The position numbers and the translations under genes are program-made. A stretch of 64,000 bases of DNA from Piper betle (Eukaryota; Streptophyta; Magnoliopsida; Piperales; Piperaceae), in assembly GCA_033002965.1 (NCBI GenBank), contig JAURVB010006177.1:48571-112570 (forward strand). The letters are read 5' to 3'. The notes under the pieces were generated by a model. The model ran no database searches. It saw only the letters and a program-made list of their open reading frames with translations, and was not told the DNA's origin. Of this stretch, positions 1 to 11,499 are shown piece by piece; positions within the stretch are counted from its first letter, which is position 1; each line of letters begins with the position of its first letter.

Positions 1-346
1 GTAAACTAAGTTCATTGTAAAGAGATTATATACAAGTCTACAAGTTTATTCCACTGTTCCACAGAATTGCTTAATAAAGGGCATTAATTTCGTTGTTTAG
101 TTCTTACGCAAATTTTATGCCTACCAGTGAATATGAGAATCAATTGGTGTAATAAAATCAATCATGATGATGACTTCAAATTCTGTGAATCAACTAGACA
201 TTTTTAAATGTCAACAGGAAAGCGCGGACAAGACGACCACGATGCATTTGACAAAAGCCCACCATGCGGCCATGCCCATGGTATCCAAGGCATAATAATT
301 GCCAATTGGACTAACAGAATAGTGGACAGGCTTGAGTAAAAGTTAC
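1..346. other. Window edge, downstream of HVA22 exon 4; no exon assigned
   Basis: No certain exon is visible here. The minus strand carries a short hydrophobic reading frame (211-273, about 20 codons, rich in Val/Leu/Ala). The putative intron that would join the nearest acceptor to the HVA22 exon ending at 347 would be only about 46 bases, too short for a normal plant intron. The last HVA22 exon or exons and the 3' UTR therefore probably lie outside the window. Confidence 0.4.
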
Positions 347-2003
347 CTTGTTCAAAAGCTTCTGGAAAGCCTCAGTACCATTCTCTTCAATGAACTTTTC
401 GGCAGCAAATAGCACATCATCAGGCTTACTGAAGATATCCTTTTCTCGGGGTACATACCAAATATTCACAGTCTGAGAGTTCAAAAACATTGGACGAACA
501 AAATGCTCATAGACATAAGCAGCACCACTAAAATATGGTATCACCAACCAGCAAGTAAGAGCCAATTTGGCATAGGGCCAAAAAGGTAGCCTGCATTGTC
601 ATTAAAGCAACTTTAAAATTTAGTGGCAAAGAAACAGAACCAGCCAAAAACTATTTTGTAAAAAAATATTAATAAAACCTGAGATTAATACCCACGTTAT
701 CATTTTCATGCCGTCAAATGACCATATGAGCAAAATACATACAACATAATAAGGACACCAACATTATTGTGATCATACATACACATCAACCAAATTAATA
801 GTTCAAGACAGAGGCCTGAAGTATAAAGCAAAGCAATCTTCATTGGATATAATTAACGCTGAATCAACAAGAATAACAGAAATAAACAGGTACAAATATC
901 TCATTATGCAAAATGGCCTGCAAGGGAAGTCCAAAATGATAGCAAAATCAATAGAGGATGATAAGGCATACAGAAATTCTTGTAGTTTGTAACTTTGTAT
1001 ATAACAGATGTATGACCAGAGGAATAAACCAATTACAAGTCAAAGATGGATTTCTTCCCAAAGACCTGTTAAATCCAATAACTAACCAGCATCATGGATT
1101 ATCCCCCGAACTAAAACCTTACAGTTAATCTGTAATTAAAGAGGTTGAAACAAGAATGCAGACAGAGAAAAAATCAAATTCTTATGGAAGGATTGGAGGC
1201 AATGATGCAACAAAATCTACATGTGCCAGAAAGATATCTACAAAGAGTGAACATAGCCTGAACAAACAAAAAGTTATAAGAAACCAAGAATTTTCAACCA
1301 AACAAAAATTCCCATCACAAAGACAATTCAATTGACGAACATACAAATGCATAGTGAAACCGAATAAGTATCTTACCATTCAATAAGTTTCGCAAATGTA
1401 AGCTCGAACAAAGTGATCAGAGAATACAGAACCCAATATGTCAGCCACTGCTGATCATCTACTGGAGATTTACTTTCAATTGCTCTGATGGAGGCATAGC
1501 TGCCGAGAGCCACAAACCATACTCAGATATCGCCCAAACAACACCAATAAAAAAAAAACCAACAAACACTCAATTGAAGTCATGAGTCGACTATCTCCAG
1601 AACAGAACAGAATAAACAACGAAATCACACTTACAGCGGATATACCAAACTCACTACAGGCCTGCAAAAAAATCCAACCATGAAGTTAGCCCTCATAAAT
1701 CACAACCACCAAACTTAAGAAAAGATAAAAGCTTTCCATTATAGCTATCCAGGAAGAACATTGCTTAATAAGATTCGAGCCCAATCTCAATTTTTGCTAA
1801 TAAAACTATTAAAACAATTAGGAGAGAAAAAAATCTTAACTGCTAAAATTAAAGAATGAGTCAAAATTCATAAAGTCTGTGCATCCTAAATCTACAACAA
1901 CAAAATAAAAAACCAATGAAATAGTTAAAGAAATCCACTAATCGTACCCAGCAAGAACGTCGAAATTCTGAAGCAACACCTTGAGGAAGCTTCCGGATCC
2001 CAT
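347..2003 (-). CDS. HVA22: HVA22-like protein (TB2/DP1/REEP family), 3' end outside window
   Basis: Four coding exons join in phase: 1948-2003, 1635-1661, 1377-1499 and 347-590, each with GT donor and AG acceptor. The product starts MGSGSFLKVLLQNFDVLAGP and continues through PVVSLVYPLYASIRAIE, DDQQWLTYWVLYSL, and WLVIPYFSGAAYVYEHFVR. These are the hallmarks of the TB2/DP1/HVA22 domain: membrane-curving hairpin segments that shape ER tubules, with plant members induced by ABA and stress and linked to ER-phagy and vesicle traffic. The start is the ATG at 2003, which gives the N-terminus usual for the HVA22a subgroup. About 150 residues are visible, ending at EAFQKLLNK. The variable hydrophilic tail is missing, probably beyond position 1. 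All reading frames are open. The 27-bp exon 2 is a microexon that would be missed by ORF scanning. Confidence 0.92.
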
Positions 2004-3340
2004 TCCGGCGATGGGAAGCGCAAAGTTGGTAACTTTTCGGCTCCAAACAACTCGAACGAACGAGGATCGGCCTTGCCCGTCTCCTCAGAAGCCGGCGTCG
2101 GCGGGCACAGGTACGGGAGTTGAGCGAACTCGGCTCTGGGAAGGAGGAGTAGATGCAATGGCGTTGGTGGGGAGTAGAAAAGGCGAAGTGGGGGACAGAG
2201 GACGAAAACGTTGACAACACACGGTGTCGAAGTAAAGCAATAATATTTGATGTATTTCGGCTTCCAAGTTAGCAATTTAACATATTTAGGCAGCCACTTT
2301 GTATTTTTTATTGCTTTTTTCTTTTCTTCCATTCATTTTTTTAAGCATTAAAACAAAAAACAAAAAAAAGACATGAATGGTTGGAAATTTAACGTAAAAA
2401 CCTTCACGCTACACTCAAAACACTTTCTAACCCGATAATTTAGGACTCAGTGGATTACTCGTTATTTTAACGAATGATATTTTTGTACAAAAAGATTTTG
2501 TAAACACTTGCTCGACACTCCACTTATCAAATTCTTTTGTAAAGCTTTTTTGTTGAAGAATTGTTCAAGATATTCTTTTTAAATTGTATATAAATGTATA
2601 GTCACCGGCGTAAATAAGTTGAAGGGTATTTTGTTCAATTTTCTCAATTCATGTGAAAATTTATTGTAGGGCCTTTTATTGCTAATTAGTCACAAGGGCT
2701 TTTGTTTTTACAAATACTAATATTATAATTATTAAACATATAAATAGCTCAATTAATAATTTTTAATATAATTTTATTATTTATAGTTGATTAAACTATA
2801 AATCTAAAATATTATGAAAGCATCTAAACTATAAAAATTAATAGATATAAATTATTTGATTCTTGTAGAAAAATAAATAGGAAGAAATATTAAAATTTAA
2901 AATAATTCATGTAAAAAACACAATAAGCTTAATGGGAAAATCAGTAATCAAAAAATTAGACATCATACAAGTTTCATTAAAATGTAATAGAAAATTATAT
3001 GTTGCATTTCGTCCAATTATTTATATAATTCTTTTTATAACTTTTTGTTTTTATCTCCAAATTCATATAACATAATAAATAACTTACCAATAAAAAACTC
3101 TTCACACATATTATGACCAATTGAGAGTTCATCGTCTTTAGCCAATCATCATCCTTTTTCATCTATATTTAAAAAAAAAATTTTTTTTTGTAAAAAGGAC
3201 AACATATCACAATTTAAAGCCATATTTACATACAACAATTTTAACATAAAAAATCGTCAATAAATAAATATAAAAATGTCACAAAGTGACCAATACAAAA
3301 AGAACATATTTTTGGAAAAAAATCAAAAAATAAATTCAAA
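2004..3340. other. Promoter side of HVA22 gene, then AT-rich intergenic DNA
   Basis: Bases 2004-2330 are upstream of the HVA22 start and moderately GC-rich, probably 5' UTR and core promoter. From about 2340 the sequence is AT-rich with many homopolymers, and no gene or RNA was recognised. Confidence 0.4.
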
Positions 3341-3349
3341 GTGAAAATA

Positions 3350-3975
3350 TTAGAGGGGGAAATCTTAAAAACAATGAGGTGTAAATAATAAATAACAACT
3401 CAACGATAAAGGAGAACAAAATATTAAATAAAAATTTCAAAAAATATAAAAAATAATGGTATTAACAATAAAGAAGTGAACTATAAAATAACAAGGGAAA
3501 TAAAATTTTTTTAATAATGATATTATAATAAACCCAAAATAAAAAAATTAAACATAATAATATAATCACCTAATAGTTATTTATTTATTTTCACATGATT
3601 ATCTTTTCCAAAAAAATCTTTTACTGATCAAAAGTAAAAATATTTTGAGAGATATTGGTGGCATGTTTATAAGTAGGTGATGAAAATTTTCAAAATGAAA
3701 TATTAAAAGGGGAAATTAAAAAAATGAGTTGTGATTAATAAAAGATAAAACAATGATAATATAATTACCTAATAGTTATTTATTTTTTGACTTGATTATA
3801 TTTTTGAAAAAAATCTTTTACTAACCAAAAGTAAAAAATATTTTTGAAGGATATTAACATATTTATAAGTGGAAGATGAGAGATTTTAGAACGAAAATAT
3901 TAAAAATGTGAAATTTTAAAAAATGGGCCGTAACTAATAAAAGATAAAACAATAATAAAGGAGAATAAAATATGT
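3350..3975. repeat. AT-rich direct repeats of ~200 bp
   Basis: Three diverged direct copies of a ~200-bp AT-rich unit follow each other. Landmarks that recur in order are CCTAATAGTTATTTATTT, TCTTTTACT..CAAAAGTAAAAA, TTTATAAGT, and TAATAAAGGAGAA/TAATAAAAGATAAAACAA. A further diverged copy with the same landmark order lies at 7815-8120. No coding capacity is seen. Confidence 0.65.
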
Positions 3976-4483
3976 TTGAGCGTGGAATTGTCTACCCTAG
4001 CAGATTGTATTTTTGAGTCAGGTTAGAGAATTCAGTTAGATCAAGATATCCTTTCCGCGTAAAAAAATAATGAGATAAAAATAAAATATCACGAACCAAC
4101 AATAACATATGAGAAATTTTATTTTGCTCTTTAAGGTTCAACTTTAATACTTATATTCTACTAATTTTTTTATTTTTTTACAAATTATATAATTTTATGA
4201 ATTTTTTATCACTTTGATTCTTTGACTTCTTACATAAATTATTTCTTAAAAGCTTTAAAATTGGCCCTCGTAATATTTTGACAAAGAATTCAATTTTTAC
4301 GCTACGATCGAAATAAGAAAAGTCCGTTGGACACTAAATTTTACGCCAATCGAAAAAATGAAATAGCTTAAAATAAATTTTCGTCAGAAATCTGAATTAT
4401 GGTGGACATGTCTGACAGCACTCACGGCCAGCAATCGGGTGGCGTGGTGAGGTGAAAAGGTTGGCATGGTAAACAATATCAAA

Positions 4484-6500
4484 GCCGACATACAGTAACG
4501 GTCCAGCACACAGTAACGGGTTAACGGGTTCTGTCGAGTGACCAACAATTTGCCCCATTTTACATTTTTGTTGACAAATAAGGGACAGAACCACATTAAA
4601 TGGGCAAGCGGATAAGCCAAACCCACTTCTACTCACGGTCCCTCTTCTTTTCCTCTGTTTCTTAGCAGCGACACCACCGCGAGTGAGTCTCTTCTCCGGC
4701 GACGACGAGGGAATTCCGGTAGCTGGTCGACGTCGAATCCGACAGTCGGAAACGATTGGAGGGCAGTCAGTGGACATACAGGAACGGTCCAGCACACAGT
4801 AACGGGTTAACGGGTTCTGTCGAGTGACCAACAATTTGCCCCATTTTGCATTTTTGTTGACAAATAAGGGACAGAACCACATTAAATGGGCAAGCGGGTA
4901 AGCCAAACCCACTTCTACTCACGGTCCCTCTTCTTTTCCTCTGTTTCTTAGCAGCGACACCACCGCGAGTGAGTCTCTTCTCCGGCGACGACGAGGGAAT
5001 TCCGGTAGCTGGTCGACGTCGAATCCGACAGTCGGAAACGATTGGAGGGCAGTGAGTGGACATACAGTAACGGTCCAGCACACAGTAACGGGTTAACGGG
5101 TTCTGTCGAGTGACCAACAATTTGCCCCATTTTGCATTTTTGTTGACAAATAAGGGACAGAACCACATTAAATGGGCAAGCGGGTAAGCCAAACCCACTT
5201 CTACTCACGGTCCCCTCTTCTTTTCCTCTGTTTCTTAGCAGCGACACCACCGCGAGTGAGTCTCTTCTCCGGCGACGACGAGGGAATTCCGGTAGCTGGT
5301 CGACGTCGAATCCGACAGTCGGAAGCGATTGGAGGGCAGTCGAGTGGACATACAGTGAACGGTCCAGCACACAGTAACGGGTTAACGGGTTCTGTCGAGT
5401 GACCAACAATTTGCCCCATTTTGCATTTTTGTTGACAAATAAGGGACAGAACCACATTAAATGGGCAAGCGGGTAAGCCAAACCCACTTCTACTCACGAT
5501 CCCCTCTTCTTTTCCTCTGTTTCTTAGCAGCGACACCACCGCGAGTGAGTCTCTTCTCCGGCGACGACGAGGGAATTCCGGTAGCTGGTCGACGTCGAAT
5601 CCGACAGTCGGAAACGATTGGAGGGCAGTGAGTGGACATACAGTAACGGTCCAGCACACAGTAACGGGTTAACGGGTTCTGTCGAGTGACCAACAATTTG
5701 CCCCATTTTGCATTTTTGTTGACAAATAAGGGACAGAACCACATTAAATGGGCAAGCGGGTAAGCCAAACCCACTTCTACTCACGGTCCCCTCTTCTTTT
5801 CCTCTGTTTCTTAGCAGCGACACCACCGCGAGTGAGTCTCTTCTCCGGCGACGACGAGGGAATTCCGGTAGCTGGTCGACGTCGAATCCGACAGTCGGAA
5901 ACGATTGGAGGGCAGTGAGTGGACATACAGTAACGGTCCAGCACACAGTAACGGGTTAACGGGTTCTGTCGAGTGACCAACAATTTGCCCCATTTTGCAT
6001 TTTTGTTGACAAATAAGGGACAGAACCACATTAAATGGGCAAGCGGGTAAGCCAAACCCACTTCTACTCACGGTCCCCTCTTCTTTTCCTCTGTTTCTTA
6101 GCAGCGACACCACCGCGAGTGAGTCTCTTCTCCGGCGACGACGAGGGAATTCCGGTAGCTGGTCGACGTCGAATCCGACAGTCGGAAACGATTGGAGGGC
6201 AGTGAGTGGACATACAGGAACGGTCCAGCACACAGTAACGGGTTAACGGGTTCTGTCGAGTGACCAACAATTTGCCCCATTTTGCATTTTTGTTGACAAA
6301 TAAGGGACAGAACCACATTAAATGGGCAAGCGGGTAAGCCAAACCCACTTCTACTCACGGTCCCCTCTTCTTTTCCTCTGTTTCTTAGCAGCGACACCAC
6401 CGCGAGTGAGTCTCTTCTCCGGCGACGACGAGGGAATTCCGGTAGCTGGTCGACGTCGAATCCGACAGTCGGAAACGATTGGAGGGCAGTGAGTGGACTC
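4484..6500. repeat. Seven-copy tandem array, unit ~287 bp
   Basis: A shared landmark (CTTAGCAGCGACACC) falls at 4661, 4947, 5234, 5523, 5810, 6097 and 6384, giving spacings of 286, 287, 289, 287, 287 and 287 bp. Units are almost identical, which means recent amplification or homogenisation. Each unit has an AT-richer half containing GGGTTAACGGGTTCTGTCGA and a GC-richer half containing TCTTCTCCGGCGACGACGAG. Long reading frames on both strands are artefacts of the repeat and change frame from unit to unit, because 287 is not a multiple of three. The left edge (4384-4484) holds a diverged partial unit. The right edge breaks at about 6500, after GGGCAGTGAGTGGAC. Confidence 0.95.
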
Positions 6501-7800
6501 TGGTAGTCAATCCGCCCCAAAAATGCAACAACTAGGATGGATATTTTCCACGGCAGAAGTCGGACTCTGTTTCTTAGTGAAGCAGCAGCAGTCCGCCAAA
6601 TTCCGACCAATTCTTCACAGCAAGGCTCCGAATTTGTGAGGTAATAAGGACACTAGCCCTCTTGCTATGATGGTAGACTCCAACAGTGGGCCTCGGGCTC
6701 TTCTTCTCTTGCTCCGCTCCAAACAGATCAATGACACTTTCTTGGATCAACAACTTCCGGATTTTTTTCGGCGACGCAGCGACGAACTCTGGCGGAACTC
6801 GACTTGGGTTTATCGATTGCTTCACATGTTTTACTTCTTTAGGTTTTGATCTTCCAAATTCTTCACCGGTTCTCCAAAACCAGAGTTCGTGGATAATGGG
6901 ATACCAGAAAAGAAAAATTACAGTGCAAATTGGGGGACCATAACCATATTTATTCGTATAACCGTATTTATCTTTATCTTTCATAATTCCAATTTAACCC
7001 ATCATAAATTGGAGATTACGAAAACGGTATCTACACATATTTATCTATAGTTATCTTAAATATACGGTATCTCCACATATTTATCTTAAATATTAATGAC
7101 CTATTAACCTTAACTTTAATAGATCAATTTAATTTAGGCTCAAACCTTATTAATAGCATATGATACAATTATATACTTGTATATATACGTCCAAAATCCA
7201 ACATCTCTAGCAGTAAGTGTGCGTGATGTTGTATTGAGGGCACTCCGAGCTCCATGCCGATGGTCTTAGGCATCACCGGAGATGTTGCTCCGATGAGGGG
7301 GATCCTCCCTTTCTCCCTTCTCAGGGCTTCATCGACAGGGACAGGTCTCTTTTCTCAGGCGATCCAGCAGTAAGGTGGTCCCAGCAAGCACAGTTCGGCG
7401 GCAACAAGCTCCGGCCAAGGAACTCTTGTTGGCAGGTTTGGACAGCAGCATGGCAAGCGACTCCTTCTTCTAGCGACAACAATAGAGCAGAGCAGATGAT
7501 GAACTTTCGGCAACAATATTGGTAGCAACGTTCCTTCTTTCTTTTTCCAATTGATCTCTGTTTCACTGGGCACGTCTCCACTCCGGCAAGCTTCACGACA
7601 AGGACGGCACGACTCCTCTGTTTTTACTCAAAGTCCTTTGGATCAGAAATGTTACGCCGAGGCAATGATCTTTGGGCATTAGGGACGACTCCGGCGAGGT
7701 GGCGGCAGGACTTCAACAGTGACAAACTCCGGCTAAGGGTAGCTTTCGTTGTCAGGTCTGGACGCAACCATCAAATCCCCCCTTATAAAAATTAGTATAC
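6501..7800. other. Low-complexity and repeat-derived DNA after the tandem array
   Basis: At 6560-6660 a stretch resembles the GC-richer half of the array unit (TCTGTTTCTTAG followed by GC-rich DNA), perhaps the remaining single-copy parent. At 6968-7090 a ~45-bp AT-rich phrase (GGTATCTACACATATTTATC) occurs twice. At about 7393-7453 and 7712-7772 a ~60-bp phrase with the core CAACAAGCTCCGGCCAAGG / GACAAACTCCGGCTAAGGG is repeated directly. No gene was recognised. Confidence 0.45.
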
Positions 7801-7814
7801 CTTTTATTAAGCAA

Positions 7815-8120
7815 AGGTATATAAAAATTAATTAATTTATAATAAACCCAAAAAATAAACGTAATATAATAATAATATTACTTCATAATTATTTATATTT
7901 TTGAGATGCCAACTTTTTTTTAAAAAAATTTTATTGATAAAAAAGAAGAAGTATTTTAAGATATACTTTTGGCATATTTTATAAGCACAAGGTGGGATAT
8001 AAAAAATAAAATAAAAATTTGGAAATAAAATATTCAAAAGAAAAAATATTAAAAAATGAGATATAAATTATAAAAGATGAAACAATAATAAAGGAAATAA
8101 AATATTGAATGAAAAAATCT
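7815..8120. repeat. Dispersed copy of the AT-rich repeat found at 3.4-4.0 kb
   Basis: Similarity to the 3350-3975 units is visible by eye in the order of landmarks: AATAAACCCAAAA, TAATATAATAATAAT, an ATTTATTTTTGA run, AAAAGAAGAAGTATTTT, ATAAGCACAAGGTGGGATA, and ACAATAATAAAGGAAATAAA. The copy is in the same orientation. From 8120 to 9130 the DNA is AT-rich intergenic with no recognised gene. Confidence 0.5.
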
Positions 8121-9139
8121 CAAAAAATAAAACATCAATAATATTAACAATAAAAAAATGAATTATATATGAAAAAAGATAATACTTTGTGTAAGAAGGA
8201 AAACAAAATAATCATTTTATAATAAAATAAAAAATATAAAAACAAGAGTTGCGTTATTTAGAAGACACTTTTTACAAGAGTTGTGTTATTTAGAAGGCAT
8301 GCACTTAAATTTAACTATGTAAAAACAACCTTTTAAAATTATGTGTTCCGTACCCGTTTAGATTTAATGAGGAATTAGGAAATGCTTTTGACAAATCCGG
8401 TGACCATTTATTTTCACCCTAAGTAGGGGGATAGACATATCTACGTGCCACAACAACTATCACGTTGTTTAATTGATGATAAAATTTATGAATGGAAAAT
8501 TTTATTTCCATTGGGCCTGATACCAAATAAAACTAGGAACACCTTTGATAAAGTCTCCTATTTTGTAACTTGATAGTAAAGTAGTAACAAATAACAATGT
8601 GCGAACTGTGGAGATTTTGTGTTAATTTCCTTGTACGTAACCAAAAAGAAGTCCGGTGAGAAAACATCTCTTGGCTCTTTTAGCTGGCGAGGTGGAAAGC
8701 AGACGCCAAGAACCTGCGGACTGTGGCTTCTAAAGTTACATTTTTACACCCTTACTTTTTTATATAAAAAATAAGAAAGAATGTAAGCATCAAATTTTAC
8801 CCTCAACGCAATTGACAATAAATCTGCCATCTTGCTCTTCTTATCAGTATTTTAGATATTTACAGATCTTCAAAACATATTTTATTAATGCAAAAATCAT
8901 GATAAAAATAAATTAAGGAGGTAACCTGTACACAAATGAGCAGAAACAAATACATACAGTAAACATGGGGATGAAATTTTAACTAGTTGCAAAATAGAAC
9001 TTGATAGATACAACATCATCTAGTAGTTAAACGAACAGCACCTAACTTTTTATTTAGATCTCATCAAGAACCCCACCTTCCTCATCCCAACTTCTCAAAG
9101 TTTCTGCATCTACGACACTAGTTCAGTCTCTTATAACTC

Positions 9140-10825
9140 TCAACTGCCAAGATCATGACCAGACTCGACATTCTGGCTAACCGATATACTAGGGTTTACA
9201 GTCTGCACTCCTTCCTCATCTCCAGACAGCTTGGAGAGGAGCTGTAGCGGCCAGGAGTCTGTTGGGGTGGGATAACGGGGGTGGGGTTTTTTCACAATGG
9301 GACAAGGTAACGATGGTGTTTTGTCTGAGTTATGGTGCCCTCCATGGTCATGACAAAAGGGGAACATAAAGAGGGGTCCAACAACAGGAGATGGCTGCTG
9401 CAACGTAGGTTCTAACGAAGAGGGTGGATCTTGTGGGCAGGAATTTGGGAGCTGAGCTTGTGTAACAGGTATATTTGCCTGATTGCTCCATGTTGGTACA
9501 CATTGCATCCTTTCTTTTACATCATTTCTTAGCTTCTCAACTTCAGAACGTAATAGAGATGTCTCATCTTTTAGCTCGCTCTTCTCAATGGTAACCTGTT
9601 TTGAAACCACTCAAAAATGTCAACATTGTACATAGATAGAAGATTCATAATTTCAACATGGAGATTCTGGTATTTAGTATACACGAATGATATAAACAGT
9701 ATGAATTGTGATATCATAGGACTTTGCGGTTGTCCCCTAATACAAGCCATGTGTTTTTCGAGTAGAGAAAGCATCTATAACCAGCTACAATGATATTTTT
9801 CTTCTTCAGTCCTCAAAGTATGAGACCTCAATAATTGTCTTGTGATGCTCTGTGATGATTATTTTTTTTAAAAAAAAAGAGAAACCAAAAAAATTGAATC
9901 ACCCTGTCTGAAAATAGCAAGTCTTAAAGAAGCAAACACAATGAAGTAAAGTCAATTTAACACACTAAGTAAGTTAAATAAACAACAATGCTCAACTTAC
10001 ATAGTGAGACTCCGTTAGTAATGCTGATTTCTCCTTTTTGAGACTCTCCACTTGCACAAGCAAATCACGGAGTAGCCGAGTAGCATCACACAATATAGAG
10101 GCCTTCCCATTATTCTGTCGATTGCTTGGCTCTAAATGATCAAAGAAACAAAATTAGAAAAGAAAGGGAAACCTCTTCAATTACTATACTTCTAATCAAA
10201 TAATCTCTGCTACCTTTCAAATGCACCTCGAACTATAAAAACACAAAATGCAAGCTAAAGTAAGCTTCAGGATGCACTAGAAATTAATGTTTGTTAACTA
10301 ATGTAACTATCAATCCAAACTTCGGAAAAGTAATCAGGAACTAACTAGGCGAAAAATGCACAAAGAAAGATGCGGCAAACCACTTTGAATTGGCAACCAA
10401 CAATGACATTCTATAGCTGATACAAATTACGCATCAACCAAGTCAACAGGAACATCTAACTACATGGAAAAAGGCATTTATTTACCGAGTGAATTGCCCA
10501 ATTCCATAAAGAGATCATTCAACTGATCACGCTTAAGCTTCTCCCTCTCCGCTTTGTGTATTTTCTTTGGGACCTTCGTAGCGATCTTTTTACCAGGCAA
10601 ATCCCTGCACGAAAACCAAATCAGAACTCTAAAATAGATAGCTCAAGCCTAGCCCCAATTAGAGCTTGAAGCCTTGAACACATACGTTTAAGATATAAGA
10701 ATCTCACAAAAACAGTGACTAAAACAAAAACCAAGCCTCGGGAAGATGTATACAGACCTGTCGGCCGATTCAGCCATCATTACAGACGCTTCACTGGCCA
10801 TGGACCTGGAAAGATCCGCAACCAT
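9140..10825 (-). CDS. PYE/IRO3: bHLH transcription factor, POPEYE/bHLH47/IRO3-like (iron homeostasis)
   Basis: Four coding exons join in phase: 10758-10825, 10486-10604, 10001-10131 and 9140-9595 (257 residues). The chosen start gives MVADLSRSMASEASVMMAES. The basic region and helix 1 read KVPKKIHKAEREKLKRDQLN then DLFMELGNSLEPSNRQNNGK. Helix 2 and the start of a coiled coil follow: ASILCDATRLLRDLLVQVES, then KKEKSALLTESHYVTIEKSE. This KVPKKIHKAEREKLKR plus long leucine-rich coiled coil is diagnostic of bHLH subgroup IVb. Known members are Arabidopsis PYE and rice IRO3, nuclear repressors acting in the iron-deficiency response. The C-terminal ~110 residues are proline-rich and end in SQNVESGHDLGS. 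I see no LxLxL repression motif. A non-coding first exon probably ends at the donor at 11286 (GGAG|GTATGC), with an acceptor near 10868. Frames are fully open, so this gene looks functional. Confidence 0.9.
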
Positions 10826-11286
10826 GATCAAGTCGGTGGCTTTAGTGTGGTGATATATTTCAACAAAGATCCTGAAGTAGTAAAGATAAAAAAATTGAGC
10901 TGGTTCAGACAGCACAAAAGATTAATCCTACAAAACAAAACACTTGCTAATGGCTCCCATGGTGTCGACGCATTTCTCACAGTTAAAAAAACCAAAATAA
11001 ACCATCCCAAGCTCTCCACACCCAAAATGCATACGCAATCAGGCGATGACTTAAGACGCAAACAATGAACGACAGCCATAAACTAAACCGTTCCCACATC
11101 TCCAACCTCAACAAAAAGAAGGAAAGTCGATAAAAAATCAATAGTCCGAGACCCAATCCGTCTATCTCTCCCCTCCTCTCCTCCGCACCAATATTGACGC
11201 CACCCACGACCAGCAACCTTCTCCAACATCCCCAACACAAAACGGCCAAAAACCATCCTCTGAATCCACCAAAAAAAAACGCATAC

Positions 11287-11450
11287 CTCCAGAAGCCGCA
11301 CAAACGACCTCTACCTCTGTGAACCGAAGAAGAGGAGAAGGAAAGCGAAGATCTTTGGACCAAAGAAGCAGAAGAAGATGGGGAAAGGCACGAGGCGATC
11401 GTGGATTACGCGCGCGCGCGAGAAGAGGATCGCGCCCGGCACGCGCCCGT
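11287..11450 (-). promoter_or_regulatory. Likely 5' UTR exon and promoter side of the bHLH gene
   Basis: On the minus strand a CT-rich leader ends in CGGCTTCTGGAG followed by GTATGC, a good splice donor, as expected for a non-coding first exon of the bHLH gene. Upstream lies a GC-rich stretch with a CGCGCGCGCG run near 11410. The transcription start was not determined. Confidence 0.4.
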
Positions 11451-11499
11451 GCCACACTCCCTTCGCTGGCGGGTGGGTTCATTTTTTTATTTGTTTTTT

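Noticed and set aside
4484..6500. Regularly spaced repeats as a CRISPR-like array
   Set aside because: Whole 287-bp units repeat with no unique spacers, and the genome is a plant's.
4384..6610. Long minus-strand reading frames of 90-180 codons across the 287-bp array
   Set aside because: They recur in every unit and change frame between units, and their translations resemble no protein. They are by-products of the tandem repeat.
9140..9300. EAR-type repression motif in the bHLH C-terminus
   Set aside because: The leucine cluster WPLQLLSKL does not fit LxLxL or DLNxxP.
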